The notes below the pieces were generated by a model. It was not told the DNA's origin and ran no database searches. It was given only the letters and a program-made list of their open reading frames with translations. A DNA stretch of 64,000 bases from Delftia acidovorans (GTDB lineage Bacteria; Pseudomonadota; Gammaproteobacteria; Burkholderiales; Burkholderiaceae_C): the NCBI GenBank assembly GCA_031286585.1, contig JAITUC010000038.1:186001-250000 (forward strand), in the 5' to 3' direction. The position numbers were made by a program, and so were the translations under genes. Each line of letters begins with the position of its first letter. The stretch's first letter is position 1. Of the stretch, positions 9,339-17,943 are shown piece after piece.

Positions 9339-9923
9339 TCACGCATGGCGTGACAGGCAGCGGCGCAACTGCTCCAGGCCGCGCCGTATCCAGGTCTTGA
9401 CCGTGCCCAGCGGCAGTTGCAGCTGGCCCGCCAGCTCGCCATGGCTGAGATCGCGCAGATAGGCCAGGCTGACCACCTCGCGCTGGCGGCCTTCCAGCCG
9501 CTCCAGGCACTGGTACAGCGCCACGGCCTGTTCGCTGGCCTCGGCCAGTTGCAGCGGGCCCTGGCTTTCATCGTCCCCGCCGCCATGGGCCGCCAGCTGC
9601 GCCTCGTCGAACTCCTCGTTCAGGTGCAGGCGTTCGGCGCGGCGCCGGCGCAGAAAGTCCAGGGCCCGGCTGCGCACCACCAGGCCCATCCAGGCCAGCG
9701 GCGGGCTCAGCGTGCCCCGGTAGCCCGAGGCGCTGCGCCAGATGTGCAGGTAGCTGTCCTGCAGCACGTCTTCGGCCCAGTCCTTGTGTCTGAGGATGCG
9801 CAACGCCAGCCCGTACAGCCGGGACGAGGTGGCCTCGTACAGGCTGCGGAGCGCGGGCTCGTCCTGCGCTGCGATGCGGTCCAGAAGGTCCATCAGCTCT
9901 TGGTCGGTTGGTGTGGTGCCCAT
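9339..9923 (-). CDS. ECF-family RNA polymerase sigma factor (SigK-like)
   Basis: This is a 194-residue sigma-70-family protein with only regions 2 and 4. Region 2 is at about 22-95 (LYEATSSRLYGLALRILRHKDWAEDVLQDSYLHIW is its core) and region 4 at about 135-190, with the helix-turn-helix LSHGELAGQLQLPLGTVKTWIRRGL. It should direct RNA polymerase to a small regulon and be held by the RskA-like protein encoded next. The divergent DUF3455 lipoprotein gene is the nearest candidate target. The start at ATG 9923 gives the normal ECF length. Confidence 0.92.
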   Translation of the reverse strand: MGTTPTDQELMDLLDRIAAQDEPALRSLYEATSSRLYGLALRILRHKDWAEDVLQDSYLHIWRSASGYRGTLSPPLAWMGLVVRSRALDFLRRRRAERLHLNEEFDEAQLAAHGGGDDESQGPLQLAEASEQAVALYQCLERLEGRQREVVSLAYLRDLSHGELAGQLQLPLGTVKTWIRRGLEQLRRCLSRHA

Positions 9924-10226
9924 GGCCCCATTGTGGGCGAGCGGGCGGCCCCGTGGCCGTCACTGTTGCGTGGCCGCCCCGGGGGGCTTGTCGTGTCTTT
10001 CAATCGGCTGCAAGGGTCATATCGGTGGCCTGCAAGAGGTCTGGTACGGGTCTACCGGCTTGCACCGGCTCTCCGTGATCAATACGCAGCACATTGCGAA
10101 CCGGATGCGGATAAATTTTTTTTCACTCAGGTGAATCCAACCGCACCCATGCTGCGTATCCCGTGTGTCGCGCCCCGGACAGCGGTCCAAGGCGACATCC
10201 CTCAACCCATCGACCTGGAGACCTTC
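9924..10226. other. Intergenic region between the ECF sigma gene and the DUF3455 gene
   Basis: This 303-bp divergent promoter region holds no gene. It contains an AT-rich tract near 10110-10123 and a small dyad TTCAC-N4-GTGAA at 10122-10135. It should carry the promoters for both transcription units. I could not align a convincing ECF -35/-10 pair; GAATCCAAC near 10133 and CGTATC at 10155-10160 are the best candidates and remain weak. Confidence 0.5.
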
Positions 10227-10775
10227 ATGAGCTACATCCTCCCCCTCGGCCTGGCCACCATGGCCGCACTGACCCTTGGCGCCTGCTCCTCCATGGACAT
10301 GGGCAAGAGCTATTCCCAGTCCGACCTGCCGGCCGCCGTGCAGGTGCCCGCAGGCCACAAGGTGGCCATGGAGACCGTGGGCATAGGCCAGATCACCTAT
10401 GAATGCCGCGCCAAGAAGGACCAGGCGATGGAGCAGGAATGGGCCTTTGTCGGACCCGATGCGCGTCTGACGGACCGCCAGGGCCGCGTCATCGGCCGCT
10501 ACTTCGGCCCGCCCGCCACCTGGGCGCACCAGGACGGCTCCAGGGTCACGGCCACCCAGGTCGCCGTGGCTCCGTCCAGCGCGGGCAACATTCCCCTGCA
10601 ACTGGTCAAGGCCGAGCCCGCCACCGGCATGGGCGCCATGCAGGGCGTGACCTATATCCAGCGCGTGGCCACGCGCGGCGGCGTGGCCCCTGCCATGGCC
10701 TGCAACAGCTCCACGCTGGGCCAGAAGCAGGTCGTGCAGTACCAGGCCGACTACATCATCTGGAAGGCTGCCTGA
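10227..10775 (+). CDS. DUF3455 family lipoprotein
   Basis: This 182-residue protein has a lipoprotein signal peptide (hydrophobic stretch then LTLGAC at about 15-20), so it should be acylated and anchored in the envelope. The mature part contains VPAGHKVAMETVGIGQITYECRA-type sequence and a WAFVGPDA/GPPATW core characteristic of DUF3455. That domain has no established biochemical role. ATG 10227 is preferred because CTGGAG lies just upstream and the signal peptide begins here, although the frame is open much further 5'. It is divergent from the ECF sigma/anti-sigma pair, suggesting control by it. Its stop faces the AraC gene, 13 bp away. Confidence 0.8.
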   Translation: MSYILPLGLATMAALTLGACSSMDMGKSYSQSDLPAAVQVPAGHKVAMETVGIGQITYECRAKKDQAMEQEWAFVGPDARLTDRQGRVIGRYFGPPATWAHQDGSRVTATQVAVAPSSAGNIPLQLVKAEPATGMGAMQGVTYIQRVATRGGVAPAMACNSSTLGQKQVVQYQADYIIWKAA

Positions 10776-10788
10776 CGCGGCCTGGCCC

Positions 10789-11673
10789 CTACGGCCTGTC
10801 GCCCCGGGCCCCGAATGCCGAGGGCGGCATGCCGAAATGGCGCCTGAAGGCCAGCGAATAGGCGCTGTGGCTTTCATAGCCGGCCTCCAGCGCCACCTGC
10901 ACGATGGGCCGCCCCGCCAGCAGCGCCTGCATGGATGACAGCAGCCGTGCGCGCTGACGCCAGCGGCCGAAACTCATTCCGGTGGCCTGCAGGAAGTGGC
11001 GGTGGAAGGTCTTCTCTCCCATGGCCAGCCGTGCGGCCCAATCACCGGCTGTTGCGGCTGCGGCGGTTGGGGCGCCTGTGCCGGCTGCGGCGGCAAAGCC
11101 GTCCGCCCCGTATCCCTCGGCCAGCGCATGGCAGACGGCGGCCATGCGCGCATCCTGCGGCCAGGGCAGGTGAAACGGCACCACGGGCGGCTGGCGCAGC
11201 TCCTGCAGCAATAGCTCGACCACCATGGATTCGCGCCGCCCCGGCGCTGCCGAAGCAGTCCAGCGCGCCACCTCGCTGATGAGCTCGCGCAGCAGGGGGG
11301 AGACCTCGATCACGCAGTCCGTATCCGGCAGGTCTGCAGCGGCCTGTGCATTGACGAACAGGCTGCGCACCTGTACCGCGCCGCGCATGCGCAGGGCGTG
11401 GGGCACGCCAGAGCGCAGCCAGACGCCGCGCGTGGGTGGCACCACCCAGCGCCCGCTGCCTGCGCGCACCTCCAGCACCCCCTGCACGGCATAGAGCAGT
11501 TGGCAGCATTCATGGGAGTGTTCCGCCACCTCCAGCCCCGCCGGATAGTCGGCGGCCACGCCGGTGACCGGCAGCGGCGCGGCGGCCTGCAGCTCGGGCA
11601 GCCCGGCATGGCTGCAGGGAATGGCGGTCGCCGAAGCCGGGGCATGGGTCGTGCGCATATTGTCCAGATCCAT
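10789..11673 (-). CDS. AraC-family transcriptional regulator with cupin N-terminal domain
   Basis: The 294-residue product has an N-terminal cupin-like sensor domain (about 25-110; LEVAEHSHECCQLLYAVQG) and two C-terminal helix-turn-helix motifs of the AraC/XylS type (about 200-285; the second is IVQVALEAGYESHSAYSLAFRRHFG). An Ala-rich insertion interrupts the start of the DNA-binding domain. Homologues often control small transport or detoxification genes; the target is not evident. ATG 11673 is used, with ATG 11658 as the alternative. It is divergent from leuA across 281 bp, but I have no evidence that it controls leuA. Confidence 0.87.
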   Translation of the reverse strand: MDLDNMRTTHAPASATAIPCSHAGLPELQAAAPLPVTGVAADYPAGLEVAEHSHECCQLLYAVQGVLEVRAGSGRWVVPPTRGVWLRSGVPHALRMRGAVQVRSLFVNAQAAADLPDTDCVIEVSPLLRELISEVARWTASAAPGRRESMVVELLLQELRQPPVVPFHLPWPQDARMAAVCHALAEGYGADGFAAAAGTGAPTAAAATAGDWAARLAMGEKTFHRHFLQATGMSFGRWRQRARLLSSMQALLAGRPIVQVALEAGYESHSAYSLAFRRHFGMPPSAFGARGDRP

Positions 11674-11759
11674 ATAGAAAATGAGAAATTCTATAAAGAC
11701 AGACAAACACCCTGCCCGCAAACTGGAACCCGTTCCCTGTGACTCACCGCCATCGCACC

Positions 11760-11855
11760 ATGCACTGCCTGACCTCGCCTCCCCTGCTATCCCTGGCCCA
11801 TGGCCGGGGTCCGGGCGCCTGCGCAGGCGCCGCATTTCGCACCGACTCTCCCTGA
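11760..11855 (+). other. Candidate leader peptide ORF upstream of leuA
   Basis: A 31-codon reading frame begins 195 nt before leuA. It has a Leu cluster early (P-P-L-L-S-L, including one rare CTA codon). A G/C dyad (GGCGCC...GGCGCC) lies inside its 3' part, and a stem (GCTGCCGG with CCGGCGGC) lies in the spacer before leuA. This resembles a ribosome-mediated attenuator, but no Shine-Dalgarno sequence and no U-tract terminator are visible, so it is only a suggestion. Confidence 0.22.
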
Positions 11856-11954
11856 TCCCGGCCTGGCGCAGCTTCCCCATCCAGGGAAGCCAGGGGAGCG
11901 GGGCTGCCGGCTGACCCGGCGGCTGCAAACCCCAGCGTTACCTGCGAGGCCCGC

Positions 11955-13655
11955 ATGCTGAAGAATCCCGCGTCCAGATACCCGTCCTTTCCCGCCATCG
12001 ACCTGCCCGATCGCCAATGGCCCTCACGCCAGCTGAGCCAGGCGCCCGTGTGGCTGTCCACCGACCTGCGCGATGGCAACCAGGCCCTGTTCGAGCCCAT
12101 GAACCGCGAACGCAAGCTGCGCCTGTTCCATGAACTGGTGCGCATAGGCTTCAAGGAGATCGAGGTGGGCTTTCCCTCGGCCTCGCAGACCGACTACGGC
12201 ATCGTGCGCCACCTGATCGACCACGGGCTGATCCCCGACGACGTGACGCCCATGGTCATCACCCAGCTGCGCGAGGACCTGATCCGCGCCACGGTGGACA
12301 GCGTGGCCGGGGCGCGGCGCGCCATCGTGCACTTCTACAACGCCATTGCCCCGGCCTGGCGCGAGATCGTCTTCGGCATGGAGGTGAGCGAGATCATCGC
12401 CATGGTGGAGCACCACATCGCCCTGCTGCGCGAACTGACCGATGCCCACCCGGAGACCGAATGGGTGCTGCAGTACTCGCCCGAGACCTTCTGCATGGCC
12501 GAGCTCGACGTGTCGCTGGCCGTGTGCAACGCCGCCATCCGCGCCTGGGATGCAGGCCCGGCGCGGCCCATGATCATCAACCTGCCGACCACGGTGGAGG
12601 TGAGCACGGCCAATGTCTTTGCCGACCAGATCGAATGGATGGACCGGCGCCTGGAGCGGCGCGAGCACATCGTGCTGTCAGTGCACCCGCACAACGACCG
12701 GGGCACGGGCGTGGCCTGCGCCGAGCAGGCGCTGCTGGCCGGAGCCCAGCGCGTGGAAGGCTGCCTGTTCGGCAACGGCGAGCGCAGCGGCAACCTCGAT
12801 GTGGTGACGCTCGCCCTCAACCTGTACACGCAGGGCATCGCACCGGGCCTGGACTTCTCGGACATCGCCGCCGTGGCGCGCATTGCCGAGGAATGCACGG
12901 CCCTGCCCATCCATCCGCGCCACCCCTATGTGGGCGACCTGGTGTTCACGGCGTTCTCGGGCTCGCACCAGGATGCCATCGCCAAGGGCTTTGCGGCGCA
13001 GCGGCCCGATGCGCCCTGGCGCGTTCCCTACCTGCCCATCGACCCGCAGGACCTGGGCCGCACCTACGACAGCATCGTTCGCGTCAACAGCCAGTCGGGC
13101 AAGGGCGGCATTGCCTTCCTGCTGCAGCGCGACCATGGCGTGACCATGCCGCGCCGCATGCAGGTGGAGTTCAGCGCCGTGGTGCAAAAACAGGCGGACG
13201 CCTGCGAGGCCGAGCTGGCCAGCGACGACCTGTGGAAGCTGTTCGAGGCGACCTACCTCGCCCCCCGGCAGCTTCCCTGGCACTACCGCAGCCACCATCT
13301 GTTCGACAGTGCCCAGGGCCAGGGCATTGCGCTGGAAGTGATGCAGGCCGACGGCCTGCGCATGCAGCTGTACGGCGAGGGCAGCGGCCCCATCGATGCC
13401 GTGGCCGCCGCCATCGGCCAGCACCTGGGCCTGGCGCTGCGCATTGACCACTACGAGGAGCGCAGCCTGGGCCAGGGCGCCGGGGCCATGGCGCTGGCCA
13501 TCGTCGAGGCCGCCCTGCCCGGCGTGGCGGGCACGCGCTTCGGCGCGGGGCGCCATGCCAACATAGTGACCGCATCCATCTTGGCCGTGCTGCATGCGGC
13601 GGGCCGGCTGGTGGCGGCGCTGCCGGAAAACCGGCGCGTGCCTGCCGAAGCCTGA
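11955..13655 (+). CDS. leuA: 2-isopropylmalate synthase
   Basis: The 566-residue enzyme is of the long LeuA type found in Burkholderiales and actinobacteria. It condenses acetyl-CoA with 2-oxoisovalerate, the first committed step of leucine synthesis. The HMGL-like TIM barrel starts at STDLRDGNQALFEP, whose R-D-G-N-Q binds the metal and substrate. SVHPHNDRGTG supplies the metal-binding H-x-H, and GCLFGNGERSGN is the second signature. A C-terminal regulatory domain (about 440-550) should bind leucine for feedback inhibition. It ends at a strong terminator shared with the convergent lldD gene. Confidence 0.96.
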   Translation: MLKNPASRYPSFPAIDLPDRQWPSRQLSQAPVWLSTDLRDGNQALFEPMNRERKLRLFHELVRIGFKEIEVGFPSASQTDYGIVRHLIDHGLIPDDVTPMVITQLREDLIRATVDSVAGARRAIVHFYNAIAPAWREIVFGMEVSEIIAMVEHHIALLRELTDAHPETEWVLQYSPETFCMAELDVSLAVCNAAIRAWDAGPARPMIINLPTTVEVSTANVFADQIEWMDRRLERREHIVLSVHPHNDRGTGVACAEQALLAGAQRVEGCLFGNGERSGNLDVVTLALNLYTQGIAPGLDFSDIAAVARIAEECTALPIHPRHPYVGDLVFTAFSGSHQDAIAKGFAAQRPDAPWRVPYLPIDPQDLGRTYDSIVRVNSQSGKGGIAFLLQRDHGVTMPRRMQVEFSAVVQKQADACEAELASDDLWKLFEATYLAPRQLPWHYRSHHLFDSAQGQGIALEVMQADGLRMQLYGEGSGPIDAVAAAIGQHLGLALRIDHYEERSLGQGAGAMALAIVEAALPGVAGTRFGAGRHANIVTASILAVLHAAGRLVAALPENRRVPAEA

Positions 13656-13672
13656 GGCGCAGCCTGAAAGGA

Positions 13673-13700
13673 AAAAGGACCGCCAAGGCGGTCCTTTTCT
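13673..13700. terminator. Bidirectional intrinsic terminator between leuA and lldD
   Basis: A 12-bp perfect stem (AAAAGGACCGCC / GGCGGTCCTTTT) with a 2-nt turn is flanked by an A-tract and a T-tract. It can therefore end transcription of both converging genes. Confidence 0.92.
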
Positions 13701-13718
13701 CGTGCGGCTTTGGCCGGT

Positions 13719-14894
13719 TCAGCGCACGGCGCCCGGATAGGTTCCAGGCAGCAGGATGCTGCGGTCCACGGTATCGATCTGCGTATGGCCGCAGAAGGCC
13801 ATCGTGGTCTCCAGCTCCTTCTGGATGATCTGCAGCGCACGCGTCACGCCGTCCTGGCCGTAGGCGCCCAGGCCGTAGAGGAAGCTGCGGCCGATCATCG
13901 TGCCCTGGGCGCCCAGCGCGCGCGCCTTGAGCACGTCCTGGCCGCTGCGGATGCCGCCGTCCATCCAGACTTCGATGTCCTTGCCCGCCGCCTCGGCAAT
14001 GCCGGGCAGCGCCTCGATGGACGAGGGTGCGCCATCCAGCTGGCGGCCGCCGTGGTTGCTGACGATGAGCGCATCGGCGCCGCTGTCGGCCGCCAGTCGC
14101 GCGTCCTCGGCGTCCATGATGCCCTTGAGGATGAGCTTGCCGCCCCAGAGCTTCTTGATGCGCTCCACGTCGCCCCAGTTCAGGCTGGGATCGAACTGGC
14201 TGGCGGTCCACGACGACAGCGAACTCATGTCGGCCACGCCGTCCACGTGGCCGACGATGTTGCCGAAGCTGCGGCGCTTGGTGCCGAGCATGCCCAGGCA
14301 CCAGTGCGGCTTGGTCGCCAGATTGGCCAGGTTGCGCAGCGTGGGCTTCGGGGGCGTGGACAGGCCGTTCTTGATGTCCTTGTGGCGCTGGCCCAGGATC
14401 TGCAGGTCCAGCGTCAGCACCAGGGCCGAGCAGTTGGCGGCGCGGGCACGCTCGATCAGGCGTTCCATGAACCGGCGGTCGCGCATCACATAGAGCTGGA
14501 ACCAGAACGGATGGCGGCCCGTATGCTCGGCAATGTCCTCGATGGAGCAGATGCTCATGGTGGACAGCGTGAACGGAATGCCGAAGGCCTGGGCCGCGCG
14601 CGCGCCCAGGATCTCGCCATCGGCGTGCTGCATGCCGGTCAGGCCCGTGGGCGCAATGGCCACGGGCATGGCCACCTGCTGGCCGATCATGGTGCTGCGC
14701 GTGCTGCGCCCCTCCATGTTCACGGCCACGCGCTGGCGCAGCTTGATCTTCTGGAAGTCGTCCTCGTTGGCGCGGTAGGTGCCCTGGGTGTAGGAGCCCG
14801 AGTCGGCGTAGTCATAGAACATGCGCGGCACACGGCGCTGGGCCACGACGCGCAGGTCTTCGATGCAGGTGATTTTGGAAAGGTCGGTGGACAC
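13719..14894 (-). CDS. lldD: FMN-dependent L-lactate dehydrogenase / alpha-hydroxy-acid dehydrogenase
   Basis: This 391-residue FMN-dependent alpha-hydroxy-acid dehydrogenase has family signatures APTGLTGM (FMN phosphate region), TLDLQILGQRHKDIKNG and the catalytic SNHGGRQLDG with His281. It should oxidise L-lactate to pyruvate at the membrane, passing electrons to the respiratory chain. Divergent lctP, a lactate permease, strongly supports lactate as substrate, although other 2-hydroxy acids are possible. The start codon is GTG at 14894. The 219-bp divergent region between lldD and lctP should hold their control sites; I could not identify an LldR-type operator there, and no lldR gene is adjacent. 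Confidence 0.92.
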   Translation of the reverse strand: MSTDLSKITCIEDLRVVAQRRVPRMFYDYADSGSYTQGTYRANEDDFQKIKLRQRVAVNMEGRSTRSTMIGQQVAMPVAIAPTGLTGMQHADGEILGARAAQAFGIPFTLSTMSICSIEDIAEHTGRHPFWFQLYVMRDRRFMERLIERARAANCSALVLTLDLQILGQRHKDIKNGLSTPPKPTLRNLANLATKPHWCLGMLGTKRRSFGNIVGHVDGVADMSSLSSWTASQFDPSLNWGDVERIKKLWGGKLILKGIMDAEDARLAADSGADALIVSNHGGRQLDGAPSSIEALPGIAEAAGKDIEVWMDGGIRSGQDVLKARALGAQGTMIGRSFLYGLGAYGQDGVTRALQIIQKELETTMAFCGHTQIDTVDRSILLPGTYPGAVR

Positions 14895-15113
14895 GTTTTC
14901 TAGCCTTCTGGAACCCGCATGCCGCGGGACTGCCGAGCATGGTAGTGCGCAGGGCGCGTTCCAGTCACCCGTTCGGGTTTGAAGTGATTTGTGCGCCGAT
15001 TGAAATTTTCTCTCGCCCCGCCCAACCGAGGGCTAACGCTAGTGTGCCAACCAGCCATGAGAGCGACGATCCGCCCCGCACAACATCCTAAAAACTCTTC
15101 AGGAGACGCTCCT

Positions 15114-16772
15114 ATGGTTTGGCAGCAGGTCTACGACCCTCTTTCCAACATGTGGCTGTCCACACTGCTCGCGGCCATCCCGGTCGTGGTCATGCTGGTG
15201 GGACTGGGCTTTTTGCACATGAAGGCCCACCTGGCAGCCGGCGCCGGGCTGATTGCGGCGCTGGTGATCGCGGTCTTCGTCTACAACATGCCGGCAGGCA
15301 TGGCAGGGCGCGCGGCGCTGTTCGGCGGCTTCACGGGCCTGCTGCCCATCGGCTGGATCGTTCTGAACATCATCTTCCTGCACCAGCTGACCGAGAAGAA
15401 CGGCAGCTTCAAGGTCCTGCAGGACTCCATTGCCGGCATCACCGAGGACAGGCGCATACAGCTGCTGCTGATCGCCTTCGCCTTCGGCGCCTTCTTCGAG
15501 GGTGCGGCCGGCTTCGGCACGCCCGTGGCCGTGACGGCGGCCATTCTGATCGGCCTGGGCTTTTCGCCGCTGGCCGCCTCGGGCCTGTCGCTGATCGCCA
15601 ATACCGCGCCCGTGGCCTTCGGCGCGCTGGGCACCCCGGTGATCACCCTGGCCAAGGTCCACGGCTACGACCTGATGGAGGTCACCGCCATGGTGGGCCG
15701 CCAGCTGCCGTTCTTCTCGGTGCTGGTGCCGTTCTGGCTGATCTGGGCCTTTGCAGGGCGCAAGGCCATGATGGAGATCTGGCCCATCATCCTGGTGACC
15801 GGCGTGTCCTTCGCCATTCCGCAGTACCTGGTGTCCAACTTCATCGGCCCCGAACTGGTGGACATCATCGCGGCCATCGTCTCCATGGTCTGCACCGTGG
15901 GTTTCCTGCGCATGTGGCAGCCCAGGACCATCTGGCGCTCGACCTCGCTCAAGGGCCATGAGAACAGCGGCGGCGAAGCCCAGGCGCCCCGCGCCGTGAC
16001 CCAGCACCCGCGCGCCGACGTGATCCGCGCCTGGACGCCCTGGGCCATTCTCACGGTCTTCGTCTTCATCTGGGGCCTGCCATCGGTCAAGGCCGCGCTC
16101 AACGGCCTGTTCGCGCCCGCCTTTCCCATGGAAGGCCTGCACAACATGATCGAGAAGGTGCCGCCCGTCGTGCGCCAGCCCACCAAGGAAGGCGCCATCT
16201 ATACGCTGAACCTGCTGTCGGCCACGGGCACGGGCATCCTGCTGTCGGCCATCGTGGGCGGCCTGGTCATGAAGTACAACCCCGTGCAGCTGGCCAGCCA
16301 GTTCGTGCGCACCATCTGGCTGGTGCGCTATTCGCTCATCACCATCGTGCTGATGCTGGCGCTGGGCACGCTGACGCGCTACTCGGGCACGGACACCACG
16401 CTGGGCCTGGCCTTCGCCAACACGGGCGTGTTCTACCCCTTCTTCGGCACCCTGATGGGCTGGCTGGGCGTGGCGCTCACGGGTTCGGACACGGCATCGA
16501 ACGTGCTGTTCGGCGGCATGCAGAAGGTGGCGGCAGAGCAGCTGGGACTGTCGCCCAACCTCATGGGCGCGGCCAACAGTTCGGGCGGCGTGATGGGCAA
16601 GATGATCGATGCGCAGTCCATCGTCGTCGCCTCCACGGCCACGCGCTGGTTCAACCATGAGGGAGACATCCTGCGCTACGTGTTCTTCCACTCCGTCGCC
16701 CTGGCCTGCCTGATGGGCATCTTCGTGACACTGCAGGCCTATGTCTGGCCGTTCCACCTGATGGTGAATTGA
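15114..16772 (+). CDS. lctP: L-lactate permease
   Basis: The 552-residue polytopic membrane protein has about 12-14 hydrophobic helices and the LctP-family segments FFEGAAGFGTPVAV, LIANTAPVAFGALGTPV and NSSGGVMGKMIDAQSI. It imports L-lactate (also D-lactate or glycolate in homologues) with protons. ATG 15114 is chosen for its AGGAG site at 15101-15105 and the conserved MVWQQVYDPL start. Its divergence from lldD makes a compact lactate-use unit. A strong terminator follows at 16798. Confidence 0.95.
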   Translation: MVWQQVYDPLSNMWLSTLLAAIPVVVMLVGLGFLHMKAHLAAGAGLIAALVIAVFVYNMPAGMAGRAALFGGFTGLLPIGWIVLNIIFLHQLTEKNGSFKVLQDSIAGITEDRRIQLLLIAFAFGAFFEGAAGFGTPVAVTAAILIGLGFSPLAASGLSLIANTAPVAFGALGTPVITLAKVHGYDLMEVTAMVGRQLPFFSVLVPFWLIWAFAGRKAMMEIWPIILVTGVSFAIPQYLVSNFIGPELVDIIAAIVSMVCTVGFLRMWQPRTIWRSTSLKGHENSGGEAQAPRAVTQHPRADVIRAWTPWAILTVFVFIWGLPSVKAALNGLFAPAFPMEGLHNMIEKVPPVVRQPTKEGAIYTLNLLSATGTGILLSAIVGGLVMKYNPVQLASQFVRTIWLVRYSLITIVLMLALGTLTRYSGTDTTLGLAFANTGVFYPFFGTLMGWLGVALTGSDTASNVLFGGMQKVAAEQLGLSPNLMGAANSSGGVMGKMIDAQSIVVASTATRWFNHEGDILRYVFFHSVALACLMGIFVTLQAYVWPFHLMVN

Positions 16773-16797
16773 GCTCTGCGCATCTGCGCCAGGCCCC

Positions 16798-16828
16798 AGC
16801 CGCCCGCATGCGCCGGGCGGCTTTTTTA
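16798..16828 (+). terminator. Intrinsic terminator of lctP
   Basis: A 9-bp stem (AGCCGCCCG / CGGGCGGCT, 16798-16806 with 16814-16822) is followed by six T residues. Confidence 0.92.
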
Positions 16829-16874
16829 CGCCTGGGGAACGCATCGCTTCAAGCGACAGGTGCGCAGCGGCATT

Positions 16875-16897
16875 TATGGTTGTACCATGCAACCATA
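16875..16897. promoter_or_regulatory. Inverted repeat, probable autoregulatory operator of the MarR-GNAT gene
   Basis: A perfect 8-bp inverted repeat, TATGGTTG-N7-CAACCATA, lies 32 nt upstream of the MarR-GNAT start. The size and symmetry suit a MarR dimer site, and its position would let the regulator repress itself. Confidence 0.7.
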
Positions 16898-16928
16898 TTC
16901 AAACCCTGCACGGCCCCAAGGAGCACCC

Positions 16929-17942
16929 ATGCCGCAGCACGATCTTTCCCTGGTGGATGGCATCCGCGCCGCCTCGCGCCTCATGGTGCGCGAGCTGGGC
17001 TTCATGCAGGCCACGCTGGCGGCCACGGACTACCCGCCCTCGGCCGTGCATGCCATCCTGGAGATGGGAGCGCAGGGGCGCATGACCGCCTCGCAGCTGG
17101 CCCAGACCCTGGGACTGGAGAAATCCAGCGTCAGCCGCATGGTGCGCAAGCTGGTGGAGGCGGGCGAGCTGAAGGAGGCCGCCGATGGCGAGGACGGCCG
17201 CGTCAAGCAGTTGGCCCTGACCGCCAAGGGCCGGCGCACGCTCGCCGCCATCGAGGCCTTCGGGCGCCAGCAGGTGACGGCGGCGCTGGACCGCATGCAG
17301 GCGCCGCAGCAGCAGGCCGTCGCCCAAGGGCTGGCGCTGTACGCGCGGGCGCTGCAGGCGCACCGGCAGGAGGAGCCCCTGCCCCAGCCCGTACCCTTAC
17401 CCGCACCCGCGCAGATACAGGTCCTGCCCGGATACCGGGCCGGCTGCCTGGGCCGCATCGTGGACATGCATGCGCGCTTTTATGCGCGCCACGCAGGCTT
17501 TGGCGTCTTCTTCGAAAGCCGCGTGGCCAGCGGCCTGGCGGAATTCGCGGGCCGGCTGGACAAGCCCTGCAACCAGCTGTGGACGGCGCTGGACGGCGAC
17601 CGCATCGTGGGCTCCGTGGCCATCGATGGAGAGGACCTGGGCAAGCACCCCGAGGACCGTCAGGCGCATCTGCGCTGGTTCATCCTGGAAGACGGCCTGC
17701 GCGGCGCCGGCACGGGGCGCCAGCTGCTGCAGCAGGCCCTGGCGTTCTGCGACCGGCAGGCCTTCGAGGCCACCCAGCTGTGGACCTTCCGGGGCCTGGA
17801 TGCGGCGCGCCGGCTCTACGAGTCGTCAGGCTTCACCCTGGCCGAGGAATGGCCGGGCCAGCAATGGGGCGAGCCAGTGATCGAGCAGCGCTTCGTGCGG
17901 CCACGGCCTGCCGCGGCGGCATGGGCAGGCCAGGCCCCCTGA
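16929..17942 (+). CDS. MarR-family regulator fused to a GNAT acetyltransferase domain
   Basis: This is a 337-residue two-domain protein. Residues 1-150 form a MarR winged helix (MTASQLAQTLGLEKSSVSRMVRKLVEAGEL is the recognition region). Residues 165-330 form a GNAT fold with the acetyl-CoA loop region LRGAGTGRQLLQQAL and the C-terminal RRLYESSGF segment. The fusion suggests that acetyl-CoA or acetylation state is read together with a ligand, but neither ligand nor substrate is known. ATG 16929 is chosen because AAGGAG sits 5 nt before it; an upstream ATG at 16887 overlaps the operator-like repeat. It converges on the cupin gene with 1 bp between stops. Confidence 0.88.
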   Translation: MPQHDLSLVDGIRAASRLMVRELGFMQATLAATDYPPSAVHAILEMGAQGRMTASQLAQTLGLEKSSVSRMVRKLVEAGELKEAADGEDGRVKQLALTAKGRRTLAAIEAFGRQQVTAALDRMQAPQQQAVAQGLALYARALQAHRQEEPLPQPVPLPAPAQIQVLPGYRAGCLGRIVDMHARFYARHAGFGVFFESRVASGLAEFAGRLDKPCNQLWTALDGDRIVGSVAIDGEDLGKHPEDRQAHLRWFILEDGLRGAGTGRQLLQQALAFCDRQAFEATQLWTFRGLDAARRLYESSGFTLAEEWPGQQWGEPVIEQRFVRPRPAAAAWAGQAP

Positions 17943-17943
17943 G

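Noticed and set aside
14895..15113. An LldR-type operator between lldD and lctP
   Set aside because: No symmetric TGGT/ACCA dyad could be found; regulation must be by another route.
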